From: an uncultured Synechococcales cyanobacterium | Lineage (GTDB): Bacteria; Cyanobacteriota; Cyanobacteriia; Thermosynechococcales; Thermosynechococcaceae | NCBI GenBank assembly: GCA_902806435.1 | Contig: CADCWO010000246.1 | Span: forward strand, 1-64,000 | Reading direction: 5' to 3' | DNA length: 64,000 nt | In this document: positions 37,862-46,993 of the stretch, in pieces | Layout of the letters: each line of letters starts with the position of its first letter | Position numbering within the stretch: the stretch's first letter is position 1 | Program-made: the position numbers and the translations under genes | The notes under the pieces: model-generated | Seen by the model: the letters and a program-made list of their open reading frames with translations, nothing else | Told to the model about the DNA's origin: nothing | Databases searched by the model: none

Positions 37862-40804
37862 CAGGCTCTGTTTGCCACTCAAGCTGTTCACTACCGCAAC
37901 TAGTTGATCGGGGTTGACGGGTTTAGCCATGTGCATCTGGAAGCCTGCTGCCAAGGCGCGATCGCGGTCTTCTTCTCTGGCATAGGCGCTAAGGGCGATC
38001 GCCGGCATTTTTCCACCTTGATCAGCGAGACGCGCCCTCACTTTTTGAATCAGGGTGTAGCCATCTTCCTCTGGCATGCCAATATCACAAATTAGGATGT
38101 CAGGTTGGCTTTGATCGAGTGCCGCGATCGCCTGTCTTGCAGAAGCAACAACCGTTACCTGTGCACCATACTGCTCAAATACGGCATTGACAATTTCCCG
38201 CGCATCAGCCTCATCATCTACCACAAGTACTCGTAAATTGTGCAGTGGTGAAGAGCCATTCAGAACAGGCTCGCTGATTGCAGACGTTTGGGACTGGCTG
38301 CTGACTGAACTACGGCCAGCAGCGAGTGGTAGCCTAATCGTAAACGTCGCTCCTGTGTTTTCGCCTGCGCTTTCAGCTTGAACAGTGCCTCCGTGCAACT
38401 CTATCAGATAGCGGACAATTGCTAGCCCCAGACCCAAGCCCCCATAGGCTCTGGTACTGGTGCTGTCCGCTTGACGGAAACGCTCGAAGACGTAGGGCAG
38501 AAACTCTGCACTGATGCCTTTACCGGTATCACTGACCCTGAGCTGAATAGAAGAGGCAGCTTGTAGGAGCCGTACTTCGACTCGTCCACCTTTTGGGGTA
38601 AATTTAATTGCGTTAGACAGTAAATTCCACACAACCTGTTGCAAACGATCTGGATCCCCTGAGACAAGGAATTGTGGGTGCGACTGGGGTGACGAAGGGG
38701 TGCTGGATTGGAGAGTTGCGTCAAGATCGTTCAACTCAACTGTCTCTACTTGATCAGGCTCTACTCCAAATCCAGTCCAAACCCTCAGCTCAATCGCCTT
38801 GACCTCAGCCGTAGGCCGAACAGTGTCTATTGCTGAGGTAACTACTGCGCTAAAGTCGCAAGGGTACAGCTGAAGCTTGAACTTGCCGCGAATAATCCGG
38901 GAGATATCTAAGAGATCCTCAATCAGTTGGGCCTGGGCTTTAGCATTGCGCTCAATCGTTTCTAGGGCGCGCGCTGTGACCTCGGAGCTCAGCTTGCGAG
39001 TGCGCAGTAGTTGCACCCAGCCAAGCATCGCATTCAGGGGCGTTCGCAACTCGTGGGAAAGGGTCGCTAAAAATTCATCTTTGATCTGGTTGACTGTTTC
39101 GGCTTTGGACCGGGCCTCCTGCTCGGCTTTCAGAAGCTGTTCACGTTCTATCTCTACTTGCTTGCGATTGCTGATATCGGTCTTCACCCCAATAAAGTGG
39201 GTCAACCGACCAGTATCATCCCGGACAGGAGCGATCGCCAGTTCGTTCCAGAAAGGTGAGCCGTCCTTGCGGTAATTCTCAATCACTACTCGGCAACCGC
39301 GCCCGGCAGCCACGGCTTCCCGAATCTCCGCTCGAACGGCTTGATCAGTGTCAGGGCCCTGCAAGAACCGGCAGTTGCGCCCCAGGGACTCCTGTTGAGA
39401 ATAGCCACTCATCCGTTCAAAAGCAGGGTTGCAGTAGATGATTGGATTATCCGGTTGATTGGGATCAGTAATGACAATCGCGCTTAGGGTCTCCGCCATC
39501 GCCCGGTTTTGCAACCGCAGTTGCTCCTCTACCTGCTTGCGTTCTGTAATGTCACGCATTACCTTGACAAAGCCACGAAATTGCCCAGCGTCTAGGGGGG
39601 TGACAAGTCCAGTCGCCCAAAACCGACTGCCGTTTTTTCGCACATGCCAGCGATCGTCTTCGGCCCGACCATCGGTCAAGGCTTTGTGTCGTTCTTTCTC
39701 CGGTTCCCTTTTCTGAACGTCTTCCGGTATAAAAAATATAGAACTGGGCTGGCCGAGGATCTCTGCTGCTTGGTAACCTAAAACGCGCTCGGCTCCCGCA
39801 TTCCAACTGGCAACCCGCCCCTCCATGTCGAGCATGAAGATGGCGTAGTCCTTGGCACTCTCCACTAACACTCGGAACCGCTCTTCACTCTGCCGGAGCT
39901 CTTCTTCTTTGCGCTGACGATTAATTGCTTCTGCTAAGACGTTAGCGATTGCTTGCAGGAAGTTGGTATCATCCTGGGTGAACATCCGTCGCCTAATTGT
40001 ACAAGCACTTAAGACCCCAAAGGGCTGGCCTTCTCCCTGGATGATCACGCTGACACTACTGAGCACCTTGTGCTCTTGAAAAAACAAAGGAATTTCAAAC
40101 CGCGTTTCTGTTCGCAGATCTTTAGTGATCACTGGCTTATTAACCATTAGGGTATAGCCAGCGTGAGACTGTCTCTCAACTCCCACTGTTAAATGTCCCA
40201 CTACCCCTGGCTGCCAACCCACCCCCGCGCTGAGCAGCAAGGTGTTGCCACCAGGAAGCCGCTCTAAAATCTTGGAGTACTCCACCTCTAAGGTTTGGGC
40301 AATCAATAAAACTGCTTCATCCATCAGCCCAGAGATACTAGTGCCACTGAGTGCCTGATGGCCAAACTGCGCTACCGCTGCCTGCTGGCGCAGCCGCGCT
40401 TTCAGGACAAACTCTGCCCGCTGATGGGCAGCAGCTACAACGCTGACCAGTAAGCCCAACAATACGAATACAACAATTCCTAGGACCTCATCCCAACAAA
40501 CCGCGAAGGAGTAGAGTGGAGGAGTAAAAAAGTAGACACTGGCTAAAGTAGCCAAGGTGCTAGCGAGTAACCCAGGCCCCAGGCCACCATACCCAGCACT
40601 CGCAGCCACAGCGACAAAAAAGACGACAAAAGATTGCTCTGAGGCAATTAGAGGATCTAGAAAAAATTTGATAATTACTGCTTGGGCAACAGCTAATACA
40701 GCAATTCCATAACGTAGCCAAGCAGAGTGCACTGTTCCCATTGTTTCGATCTTTGCAGCAGCGAGATTAAAACTATTTGTGGCAAAGGCGCCTATCACAT
40801 CCAC
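37844..40804 (-). CDS. Hybrid histidine kinase with DUF4118, GAF, PAS and LOV domains
   Basis: This protein of 986 residues begins with a DUF4118 four-helix membrane unit (to about 120). It continues with GAF (about 150-290), PAS (about 300-420), a second PAS of LOV type (about 430-550), HisKA with SHELRTP (His about 584), HATPase (NLLSNAIKFTPKGG, FRQADSTSTRAYGGLGLGL) and a C-terminal receiver (ILICDIGMPEEDG). The LOV signature GRNCRFLQG places the flavin-binding cysteine at about residue 478, followed by NYRKDGSPFWNEL and HFIGVKTDIS. It should therefore sense blue light through FMN. The start is GTG 40804, though ATG 40741 is possible. No separate response regulator is adjacent. Confidence 0.88.
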   Translation of the reverse strand: MDVIGAFATNSFNLAAAKIETMGTVHSAWLRYGIAVLAVAQAVIIKFFLDPLIASEQSFVVFFVAVAASAGYGGLGPGLLASTLATLASVYFFTPPLYSFAVCWDEVLGIVVFVLLGLLVSVVAAAHQRAEFVLKARLRQQAAVAQFGHQALSGTSISGLMDEAVLLIAQTLEVEYSKILERLPGGNTLLLSAGVGWQPGVVGHLTVGVERQSHAGYTLMVNKPVITKDLRTETRFEIPLFFQEHKVLSSVSVIIQGEGQPFGVLSACTIRRRMFTQDDTNFLQAIANVLAEAINRQRKEEELRQSEERFRVLVESAKDYAIFMLDMEGRVASWNAGAERVLGYQAAEILGQPSSIFFIPEDVQKREPEKERHKALTDGRAEDDRWHVRKNGSRFWATGLVTPLDAGQFRGFVKVMRDITERKQVEEQLRLQNRAMAETLSAIVITDPNQPDNPIIYCNPAFERMSGYSQQESLGRNCRFLQGPDTDQAVRAEIREAVAAGRGCRVVIENYRKDGSPFWNELAIAPVRDDTGRLTHFIGVKTDISNRKQVEIEREQLLKAEQEARSKAETVNQIKDEFLATLSHELRTPLNAMLGWVQLLRTRKLSSEVTARALETIERNAKAQAQLIEDLLDISRIIRGKFKLQLYPCDFSAVVTSAIDTVRPTAEVKAIELRVWTGFGVEPDQVETVELNDLDATLQSSTPSSPQSHPQFLVSGDPDRLQQVVWNLLSNAIKFTPKGGRVEVRLLQAASSIQLRVSDTGKGISAEFLPYVFERFRQADSTSTRAYGGLGLGLAIVRYLIELHGGTVQAESAGENTGATFTIRLPLAAGRSSVSSQSQTSAISEPVLNGSSPLHNLRVLVVDDEADAREIVNAVFEQYGAQVTVVASARQAIAALDQSQPDILICDIGMPEEDGYTLIQKVRARLADQGGKMPAIALSAYAREEDRDRALAAGFQMHMAKPVNPDQLVAVVNSLSGKQSLGGGRK

Positions 40805-41158
40805 AGCGAAGTAAAAAGCAGTAATACTTCCACTGAGATAGATGCTGAAGGTAGTAACCGAGGGTTATTCAACCATGCTATCTGAGTGCCAACCTCAAAT
40901 CAGCAAACCTGTAGCACTGTATATCTACTCTTGTAACCTTAAGTCTTTGTTCAGCAACTCCATCAATAGTCAGGTAAGCAGTTTAATCGATAGATCTTTC
41001 CTCCTAACATTGGCGATCGCTGAGCGGCAAGTCCCCAGTCTGGAGCCCCTACATGCGCCTCGCCACCACAGGTAGATTTAATTGATCCAACAAAACCTAC
41101 ATATAGTGTCGAGGATCGGCTAATCTACTTTCAACCCCTTGTATTAGTGGAACTACCT
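40805..41158. other. Promoter region between the LOV kinase and dnaE-N
   Basis: This divergent intergenic stretch has no supported gene. A plus-strand frame at 40842-41075 lacks any recognisable motif. It should contain the leftward kinase promoter and the rightward dnaE-N promoter. Confidence 0.5.
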
Positions 41159-43753
41159 ATGTCCTTTGTCGGCTTGCATATCCACAGTGACTACAGCCTG
41201 CTCGATGGGGCCAGTCAGCTCCCGGAATTAGTGGATCAGGCGATTCGATTGGGAATGCCAGCGATTGCCTTGACGGATCACGGGGTGATGTACGGGGCGA
41301 TTGAGCTGATCAAAGTTTGCCGAGGTAAAGGGATCAAGCCGATTATCGGCAATGAGATGTATGTGATCAACGGCGACCCGGAAAAGCAAGAACGACGGCC
41401 CCGTTATCACCAGGTTGTTTTAGCTAAAAACACCCAGGGCTACAAGAACCTGGTGAAGTTAACCACCATCTCTCATCTGAAAGGCATGCAGGGCAAAGGT
41501 ATCTTCTCGCGCCCCTGCATCAACAAGGAGCTACTGGCTCAATACCACGAGGGGCTAATTGTCACCAGTGCCTGCTTAGGCGGCGAAGTTCCCCAGGCGA
41601 TCCTGCAGGGCAAGCCAGAAATTGCTCGCCGCGTTGCCCAGTGGTACAAGGAGCTGTTTGGGGAGGACTACTATTTAGAAATTCAAGACCACGGTTCCCT
41701 AGAAGATCGGATTGTTAATGTTGAGATTATCAAAATCGCGCGTGAGCTAGATATTAAAGTCATCGCCACAAATGACTCCCACTTTATTTCTTGCTTCGAC
41801 GTCGAGGCCCACGACGCCCTGCTATGTATTCAAACTGGCAAACTAATCGCCGAAGATAGCCGCCTGCGCTACAGCGGTACGGAATATCTGAAGTCCGCCG
41901 CAGAAATGGCCCAACTATTCTGCGACCACCTACCGGAGGATGTGATTCAAACGGCGATCGCGACCACGGTGGAAGTTGCCGACAAGATTGAACCCTATCA
42001 AATTTTGGGTGAACCCCGGATTCCCAACTATCCCGTACCGGCTGATCACACTGCTGATACCTACCTGGAGCAAGTCACCTGGCAGGGATTGCTGGAACGG
42101 TTGAATCTTCAATCCCGCACAGACGTAGACGTTACCTACCGCCAGCGGTTGGATTATGAACTCAAGATGATGCAGCAGATGGGGTTCTCGACTTACTTTT
42201 TGGTCGTCTGGGACTACATCAAGTACGCCAGGGATAGCGGCATCCCAGTCGGTCCAGGGCGGGGCAGTGCCGCCGGCTCCCTAGTTGCCTATGCCCTAAA
42301 AATCACCAACATTGATCCGGTGCATCATGGGTTGCTGTTCGAGCGCTTCTTAAACCCAGAACGCAAGTCGATGCCGGATATTGATACCGACTTTTGTATT
42401 GAGAAACGCGATCGCGTGATTGAGTACGTCACCCAGAAGTACGGTGCCGACCGGGTGGCGCAGATCATTACCTTCAACCGCATGACCTCCAAGGCAGTCT
42501 TAAAGGACGTCGCCAGAGTGCTGGATATTCCCTATGGGGAAGCGGATCGGATGGCAAAGCTAATCCCGGTATCGCGGGGCAAGCCAGCTAAATTAAAGGT
42601 GATGATCTCTGAGCAAACGCCTGCCCCAGAGTTTAAGGAAAGGTACGACAAAGATCCGAAAGTGCGCCACTGGCTAGACATGGCAATGCGAATTGAGGGG
42701 ACCAACAAAACCTTTGGTGTCCATGCCGCCGGGGTGGTGATTGCCTCCCAGCCTTTAGACGAAATTGTGCCCCTACAGCGTAACAACGACGGCTCCGTGA
42801 TCACCCAATACTTCATGGAAGACCTAGAAATGCTGGGCCTACTAAAGATGGACTTCCTTGGCCTGCGGAATTTAACCATGATCCAGAAAACCGTGGATCT
42901 GATCAAGCAGACCCGCAACTTTGCCCTGGACGCAGATAACATTCCGATGGATGACCTCAATACCTTTCAGCTCCTAGGCCGGGGCCAACTAGAGGGTATC
43001 TTCCAATTAGAATCATCTGGGATGCGTCAGGTAGTCCGCGACCTCAAGCCCTCCAATCTAGAGGACATTTCTTCTATCCTCGCCCTCTATCGCCCTGGCC
43101 CCTTGGATGCCGGACTAATTCCCTTATTTATCAATCGAAAACATGGCCGGGAAAAAATAGAGTATCAGCATTCGTCTTTAGAGCCAATTCTTAAGGAAAC
43201 CTATGCTGTTTTGGTTTATCAAGAACAGATCATGAAAGTAGCCCAAGATTTGGCCGGATATTCTTTGGGTCAGGCTGATCTGCTTCGTCGAGCAATGGGA
43301 AAAAAGAAAATTTCTGAGATGCAAAAGCATCGAGAAATCTTTGTTGATGGAGCGGCAAAAAATGGGGTGAAGCCCAAAATTGCTGAAGCATTATTTGACC
43401 AAATGGTGCTGTTCGCAGAATATTGCTTGAGCTATGACACTGAATTATTAACTGTTGAATATGGACCACTGCCCATTGGTAAAATTGTTGAGCAAGGTAT
43501 TAACTGCACTGTTTATAGTGTCAATAATAATGGCAATGTCTATACGCAGCCCATCGCGCAATGGCATCATCGTGGTCAGCAAGAGGTTTTTGAATATTGT
43601 CTAGAGGATGGCTCAATCATTCGAGCGACAAAAGACCATAAGCTTATGACCACTGATGGCCAGATGCTACCAATTGATGAAATATTTCAGCGGGGGTTGA
43701 ACCTGAAGCGTTTAGAAAAACTGCAAACATGCTTACAACTTACCGCAAGTTAA
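41159..43753 (+). CDS. dnaE-N: DNA polymerase III alpha, N-terminal part with N-intein (DnaE-N)
   Basis: This 864-residue chain is the first part of the replicative polymerase, from the PHP domain ([14 protein letters not shown]) to the palm with [16 protein letters not shown] and the catalytic aspartates in MPDIDTDFC. The extein part is 755 residues and ends FAEY. From TGC 43424 comes a 109-residue N-intein whose blocks A ([14 protein letters not shown]) and B ([12 protein letters not shown]) match the Npu/Ssp DnaE split intein. I chose ATG 41159 over GTG 41147 because family members start at [11 protein letters not shown]. The stop TAA at 43751 overlaps the start of the endonuclease gene. 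Trans-splicing with DnaE-C should rebuild a chain of about 1,163 residues. Confidence 0.95.
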   Translation: MSFVGLHIHSDYSLLDGASQLPELVDQAIRLGMPAIALTDHGVMYGAIELIKVCRGKGIKPIIGNEMYVINGDPEKQERRPRYHQVVLAKNTQGYKNLVKLTTISHLKGMQGKGIFSRPCINKELLAQYHEGLIVTSACLGGEVPQAILQGKPEIARRVAQWYKELFGEDYYLEIQDHGSLEDRIVNVEIIKIARELDIKVIATNDSHFISCFDVEAHDALLCIQTGKLIAEDSRLRYSGTEYLKSAAEMAQLFCDHLPEDVIQTAIATTVEVADKIEPYQILGEPRIPNYPVPADHTADTYLEQVTWQGLLERLNLQSRTDVDVTYRQRLDYELKMMQQMGFSTYFLVVWDYIKYARDSGIPVGPGRGSAAGSLVAYALKITNIDPVHHGLLFERFLNPERKSMPDIDTDFCIEKRDRVIEYVTQKYGADRVAQIITFNRMTSKAVLKDVARVLDIPYGEADRMAKLIPVSRGKPAKLKVMISEQTPAPEFKERYDKDPKVRHWLDMAMRIEGTNKTFGVHAAGVVIASQPLDEIVPLQRNNDGSVITQYFMEDLEMLGLLKMDFLGLRNLTMIQKTVDLIKQTRNFALDADNIPMDDLNTFQLLGRGQLEGIFQLESSGMRQVVRDLKPSNLEDISSILALYRPGPLDAGLIPLFINRKHGREKIEYQHSSLEPILKETYAVLVYQEQIMKVAQDLAGYSLGQADLLRRAMGKKKISEMQKHREIFVDGAAKNGVKPKIAEALFDQMVLFAEYCLSYDTELLTVEYGPLPIGKIVEQGINCTVYSVNNNGNVYTQPIAQWHHRGQQEVFEYCLEDGSIIRATKDHKLMTTDGQMLPIDEIFQRGLNLKRLEKLQTCLQLTAS
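43141..43423 (+). other. Low-G+C tail of the N-extein
   Basis: Over this part of the coding sequence G+C drops to about 41%, against about 53% in 42,901-43,140 (hand count). The low value continues through the intein and endonuclease and rises to about 54% at 44,641-44,760. The protein sequence is normal DnaE. This is consistent with a co-conversion tract brought in with the intein. Confidence 0.5.
43424..43750 (+). other. N-terminal half of the DnaE split intein
   Basis: The 109 residues run from Cys1 to the DnaE-N stop. Key residues are Cys1, the TxxH motif in block B (TKDH, residues 69-72), and [13 protein letters not shown], all matching the fast Npu class. The last dozen residues after [14 protein letters not shown] depart from Npu, which ends soon after that point. 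Confidence 0.92.
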
Positions 43754-44508
43754 ACCCTTATCAGAAGCAGCAAATTATCGAGGCCTTTCAGAATGGAATG
43801 GAATGCCGTGGTATTTCTTCTTGCCTGACAGTTAGTAGCAGAGCTGTTTCAAGGGTATTAGTTGAGTCTGGCATGAATACCAAGCGGAGGAACCGTTACA
43901 CTCTAAACGAAAGTTATTTTGATATTATTGACTCCCCAGTTAAGGCATATTTGCTAGGATTAATTGCTGCTGATGGCTGTGTTACTACTACAAACTATGT
44001 CGCTTTTGAATCCGTTGATCAAGAGTTGACAGAACAACTTAAGGTAGAACTGCAATATTCAGGTGCAATCAGGATTATTCAGCCTCAAGGCTATGCTCCT
44101 CATTACCGGATTAACTTTTCTTCTAAACAGTTAGCGACTGCACTTTCAAAATGGGGTGTTGTGGCTGGTCGAATGGTATCTGGCCTTTTTTACTTTCCTG
44201 AGCCGGAGTACTTATCTGCTTATGTTTTGGGCTACTTTGATGGTGATGGTTGCGCCTATGTTAATCATGGCAGGAGTGGTGGACTAGTCTGCATAGTAGG
44301 TTCCTTTGAATTTACTAGCGAATTGGCAAGGCTTTTGAAAATGGGCGTTGTTATGAAGCATCACTCAAAACCAGTTTACTATTGGCGAATTTATAGTCGA
44401 GAAAACATAGATGCACTCTATAACCTCATCTACCACCACCAAGGGTTAGGGTTGCGACGCAAGAAGAGCAAAATCGAACAAATTTTGGGGAGCTACAAAC
44501 GTGGTTAG
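43729..44508 (+). CDS. LAGLIDADG homing endonuclease between the intein halves
   Basis: This 259-residue protein has two LAGLIDADG motifs, [10 protein letters not shown] at residues 74-83 and [10 protein letters not shown] at 165-174. Each ends in an acidic residue before glycine, as needed for metal binding, and the spacing is that of a single-chain enzyme. Residues 8-48 look like a helix-turn-helix ([25 protein letters not shown]) that could aid DNA binding. The gene is free-standing: it overlaps dnaE-N by 25 bases and dnaE-C by 8. Its frame is shifted by -1 relative to both and is open upstream only to 43681. No strong Shine-Dalgarno precedes ATG 43729, so translational coupling or a frameshift from dnaE-N is possible. 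Confidence 0.92.
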   Translation: MLTTYRKLNPYQKQQIIEAFQNGMECRGISSCLTVSSRAVSRVLVESGMNTKRRNRYTLNESYFDIIDSPVKAYLLGLIAADGCVTTTNYVAFESVDQELTEQLKVELQYSGAIRIIQPQGYAPHYRINFSSKQLATALSKWGVVAGRMVSGLFYFPEPEYLSAYVLGYFDGDGCAYVNHGRSGGLVCIVGSFEFTSELARLLKMGVVMKHHSKPVYYWRIYSRENIDALYNLIYHHQGLGLRRKKSKIEQILGSYKRG

Positions 44509-44608
44509 AATTGTTAGTCGCAAATCAGTAGGTACTCAGGCGGTCTACGACATTGGTGTTTCAAAAGACCATAACTTTTTGTTAGCTAACGGTTTGGTTG
44601 CTTCCAAT
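44501..44608 (+). other. C-terminal half of the DnaE split intein
   Basis: The 36 residues include block F (VYDIGVSKDHNFLL) with the conserved aspartate and histidine, and block G ending ASN before the extein cysteine. The penultimate residue is serine rather than histidine, as in Npu DnaE, so this is not a defect. The length equals that of Npu DnaE-C intein. Confidence 0.93.
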
Positions 44609-45835
44609 TGCTTTAATAAATCCCATTCCACAGCCTACGGCTACGTCACCTATCAAACCGCTTACCTGAAGGCCAATTATCCCGTTGAATACATGGCGGC
44701 GCTGTTAACGGCCAACAGCGGAGATCAGGCAAAGGTGCAGCGCTATATTGCCACCTGCTTAAACATGGGTATCCAGGTGGAGCCGCCAAATATCAATCGT
44801 TCTGGGGTAGACTTCACCCCTTTAGAAGCAAGTATTTTGTTTGGACTGTCGGCGGTGCGGCATGTTGGGCAAGGGGCGATTGAAGAAATCCTGGCCGCGC
44901 GTCAGAGCGCCGAGTTTCAATCCCTGGCGGACCTGTGCGATCGCGTTGATTCCCGCGTGGTCAACCGCCGGGCTTTAGAAGCCTTAATTCATAGTGGGGC
45001 CTTCGATACCCTTGAGCCGAATCGCAATCAACTGATTCATGATCTTGAGCTAGTAATAGACTGGGCGCAGACCCGGGCCAAGGACCGTGCTGTTGGTCAG
45101 GGAAATTTATTTGACCTATTTGGTAGCAGTAGCACTAACAAAGAAAATTCCACCTTTGAATCTGCGCCAAAAGCTGCCCCGGTGGAAGACTTACCCCAAA
45201 ATGAAAAGTTACGCCTCGAAAAAGAACTTTTGGGCTTTTACATTAGCGATCATCCCCTGAAGGCGGTGCAACAATCTGCCCAAATTTTGGCTCCGGTTAA
45301 CCTACTCGAGCTGGAAGAACAGCCGGAGAATAGCCTAGTCAGCGCGATTGTGCTGCTGACGGAAGTGAAGCAGATCGTCACCAAAAAAGGCGATCGCATG
45401 GCAATCGTTCAACTGGAAGACCTGACAGGTAAGGCAGAAGCGGTCGTATTCCCTAAAAGCTTTGAACGGATTGGCGCTTACATTACCCCGGATCAACGCC
45501 TAATGGTCTGGGGCAAAGTAGACCGCCGGGATGATCGGGTGCAGTTAATCATCGAAGATGCTGAACCTGTGGAAGAAGTACGGCTGGTGATGGTAGAACT
45601 TACGCCTCACAAGGCAGCGGATATTGAAGAGCAGTATCGCCTCAAAACGATACTGCTGGAACAGGGTGGCGAAGGTGAAAACGCCAAATTTCCAGTTGTG
45701 GCAGCGATCGGCAACCAGCACCAGCGTTCCTTTGTCCGCTTGGGGGCTCGCTTCCGGGTAGAAAATGACCAGGCTGCGGTGCAAGCACTGGTGAGCGCCG
45801 GGTTTCAAGCCCGTTCCTCCAGATTAACCAGCTAA
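44501..45835 (+). CDS. dnaE-C: DNA polymerase III alpha, C-terminal part with C-intein (DnaE-C)
   Basis: This 444-residue chain starts with a 36-residue C-intein ([27 protein letters not shown]) ending VASN, followed by the +1 cysteine in CFNKSHSTAYGYVTYQTAYLK. That is the conserved insertion site of the cyanobacterial DnaE intein. The rest covers the remaining fingers and tau-binding parts of DnaE, with an OB-fold region (IVTKKGDRMAIVQLEDLTG). The start is GTG 44501, with GGGGAG eight bases upstream inside the endonuclease gene. The C-extein is 408 residues. The order dnaE-N, endonuclease, dnaE-C on one strand is unlike the dispersed loci known in other cyanobacteria. Confidence 0.95.
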   Translation: MVRIVSRKSVGTQAVYDIGVSKDHNFLLANGLVASNCFNKSHSTAYGYVTYQTAYLKANYPVEYMAALLTANSGDQAKVQRYIATCLNMGIQVEPPNINRSGVDFTPLEASILFGLSAVRHVGQGAIEEILAARQSAEFQSLADLCDRVDSRVVNRRALEALIHSGAFDTLEPNRNQLIHDLELVIDWAQTRAKDRAVGQGNLFDLFGSSSTNKENSTFESAPKAAPVEDLPQNEKLRLEKELLGFYISDHPLKAVQQSAQILAPVNLLELEEQPENSLVSAIVLLTEVKQIVTKKGDRMAIVQLEDLTGKAEAVVFPKSFERIGAYITPDQRLMVWGKVDRRDDRVQLIIEDAEPVEEVRLVMVELTPHKAADIEEQYRLKTILLEQGGEGENAKFPVVAAIGNQHQRSFVRLGARFRVENDQAAVQALVSAGFQARSSRLTS

Positions 45836-45856
45836 TAGCAGCTTTGCTCGCCCCCT

Positions 45857-46921
45857 CTAAAGGGCTACTAGCTGAGAATCAATGGCTCCCTGTGAGTAGG
45901 GCCCCTGATCTGAATGCTGACTCAGTTGCTCAATCGCCTGGTCAATCAACGCTAATCCCTGCTCTACCGTCTCAATTAGACACAACTGGCCCCGCAGTTC
46001 CGCTGCGCCGGGAAATCCCTTAGCGTACCAAGTCATGTGTTTACGAGCTTGGCGGATACCGCGATCGCCTTTGTACTCCCACAATGCCTGCAAATGATCC
46101 TGAGCACACCGCAGGCGCTCCACGACGCTTGGCGAGGGCTTAAGCTGCCCTGTCCTTAAGAAGTGGTCAATTTCCCCCACCAAAAAGGGGTAACCCATGG
46201 TTCCCCGTGAGCACATCACCCCATCTGCGCCGGTTTGCTCTAAGCATTTGACGGCTGCCTCTACAGAAAAAATATCTCCATTGGCAATCACCGGAATGGT
46301 GAGTACTTCTTTGACGCGGCCAATCCACTCCCAGCGGGCTAAGCCGTTGTAACCTTGCGCCCGAGTCCGCCCATGCACCGTGATCATTTGGGCACCCGCA
46401 TCTTCCATGCGACGCGCAAATTCCAAAATATTAATTTCTTGATCTGTCCAGCCAATCCGAGTTTTTACGGTCACAGGCACCTTAACTGCTTTAACAACGG
46501 AGCGCACAATCGCTGCCGCTATCTCTGGCTGCCGTAGCAACGATGAGCCACCACCATTTTTAGTGATTTTGTTAACGGGGCACCCCATATTGATGTCAAC
46601 AGTGTCTGCCCCTTCCTGCACAGCCATTTGCGCGGCTTCCGCCAGAAAATCAGGCCGACAATCAAATAACTGGATACTGATTGGCTTCTCGTCTGGGTCA
46701 ACCTCCATCAGCTTCGGTAGGGTTTTGACATGGTGCAGCCCTGTCGCATTCACCATCTCCGTATACATCATCGAGTCTGGCGCATAGCGGCGAACCAAGC
46801 GGCGGAATACCAGGTCGGTCACTCCAGATAAAGGAGATTGTAAGACGCGGCTATTCAGCTTCAGAGAACCAACCTTAAGCGGCGTTGCTAAGCGTGATTG
46901 CAGGCTAGAGGAGAGAGACAT
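45857..46921 (-). CDS. dusB: tRNA-dihydrouridine synthase
   Basis: This 354-residue flavoenzyme reduces uridine in the tRNA D-loop. The opening SPLSGVTDLVFRRLVRRY, the catalytic cysteine in NMGCPVNKITKNGGGSSLL, and VKTRIGW with VHGRTRAQGYNG follow DusB. The length is normal. The C-terminal helical domain contains ARKHMTWYAKGFPGAAELR. It is convergent with dnaE-C, with only about 20 bases between stops. Confidence 0.93.
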   Translation of the reverse strand: MSLSSSLQSRLATPLKVGSLKLNSRVLQSPLSGVTDLVFRRLVRRYAPDSMMYTEMVNATGLHHVKTLPKLMEVDPDEKPISIQLFDCRPDFLAEAAQMAVQEGADTVDINMGCPVNKITKNGGGSSLLRQPEIAAAIVRSVVKAVKVPVTVKTRIGWTDQEINILEFARRMEDAGAQMITVHGRTRAQGYNGLARWEWIGRVKEVLTIPVIANGDIFSVEAAVKCLEQTGADGVMCSRGTMGYPFLVGEIDHFLRTGQLKPSPSVVERLRCAQDHLQALWEYKGDRGIRQARKHMTWYAKGFPGAAELRGQLCLIETVEQGLALIDQAIEQLSQHSDQGPYSQGAIDSQLVAL

Positions 46922-46993
46922 GAAATAACTAAAGTTGTCAAACGGCTTCTATTAACAGCATAAGTGAATGGTTACGGCAATCGCTTTCACGAA

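Noticed and set aside
40842-41075. A 77-residue plus-strand frame upstream of dnaE-N
   Set aside because: It lies in the promoter region, has no recognisable motif and its composition does not look coding.
43424-44608. The interrupted dnaE as a plain pseudogene
   Set aside because: Intein catalytic residues, both extein parts and both LAGLIDADG motifs are intact, and the N- and C-parts have sensible starts and stops. A split but functional gene is the simpler reading.
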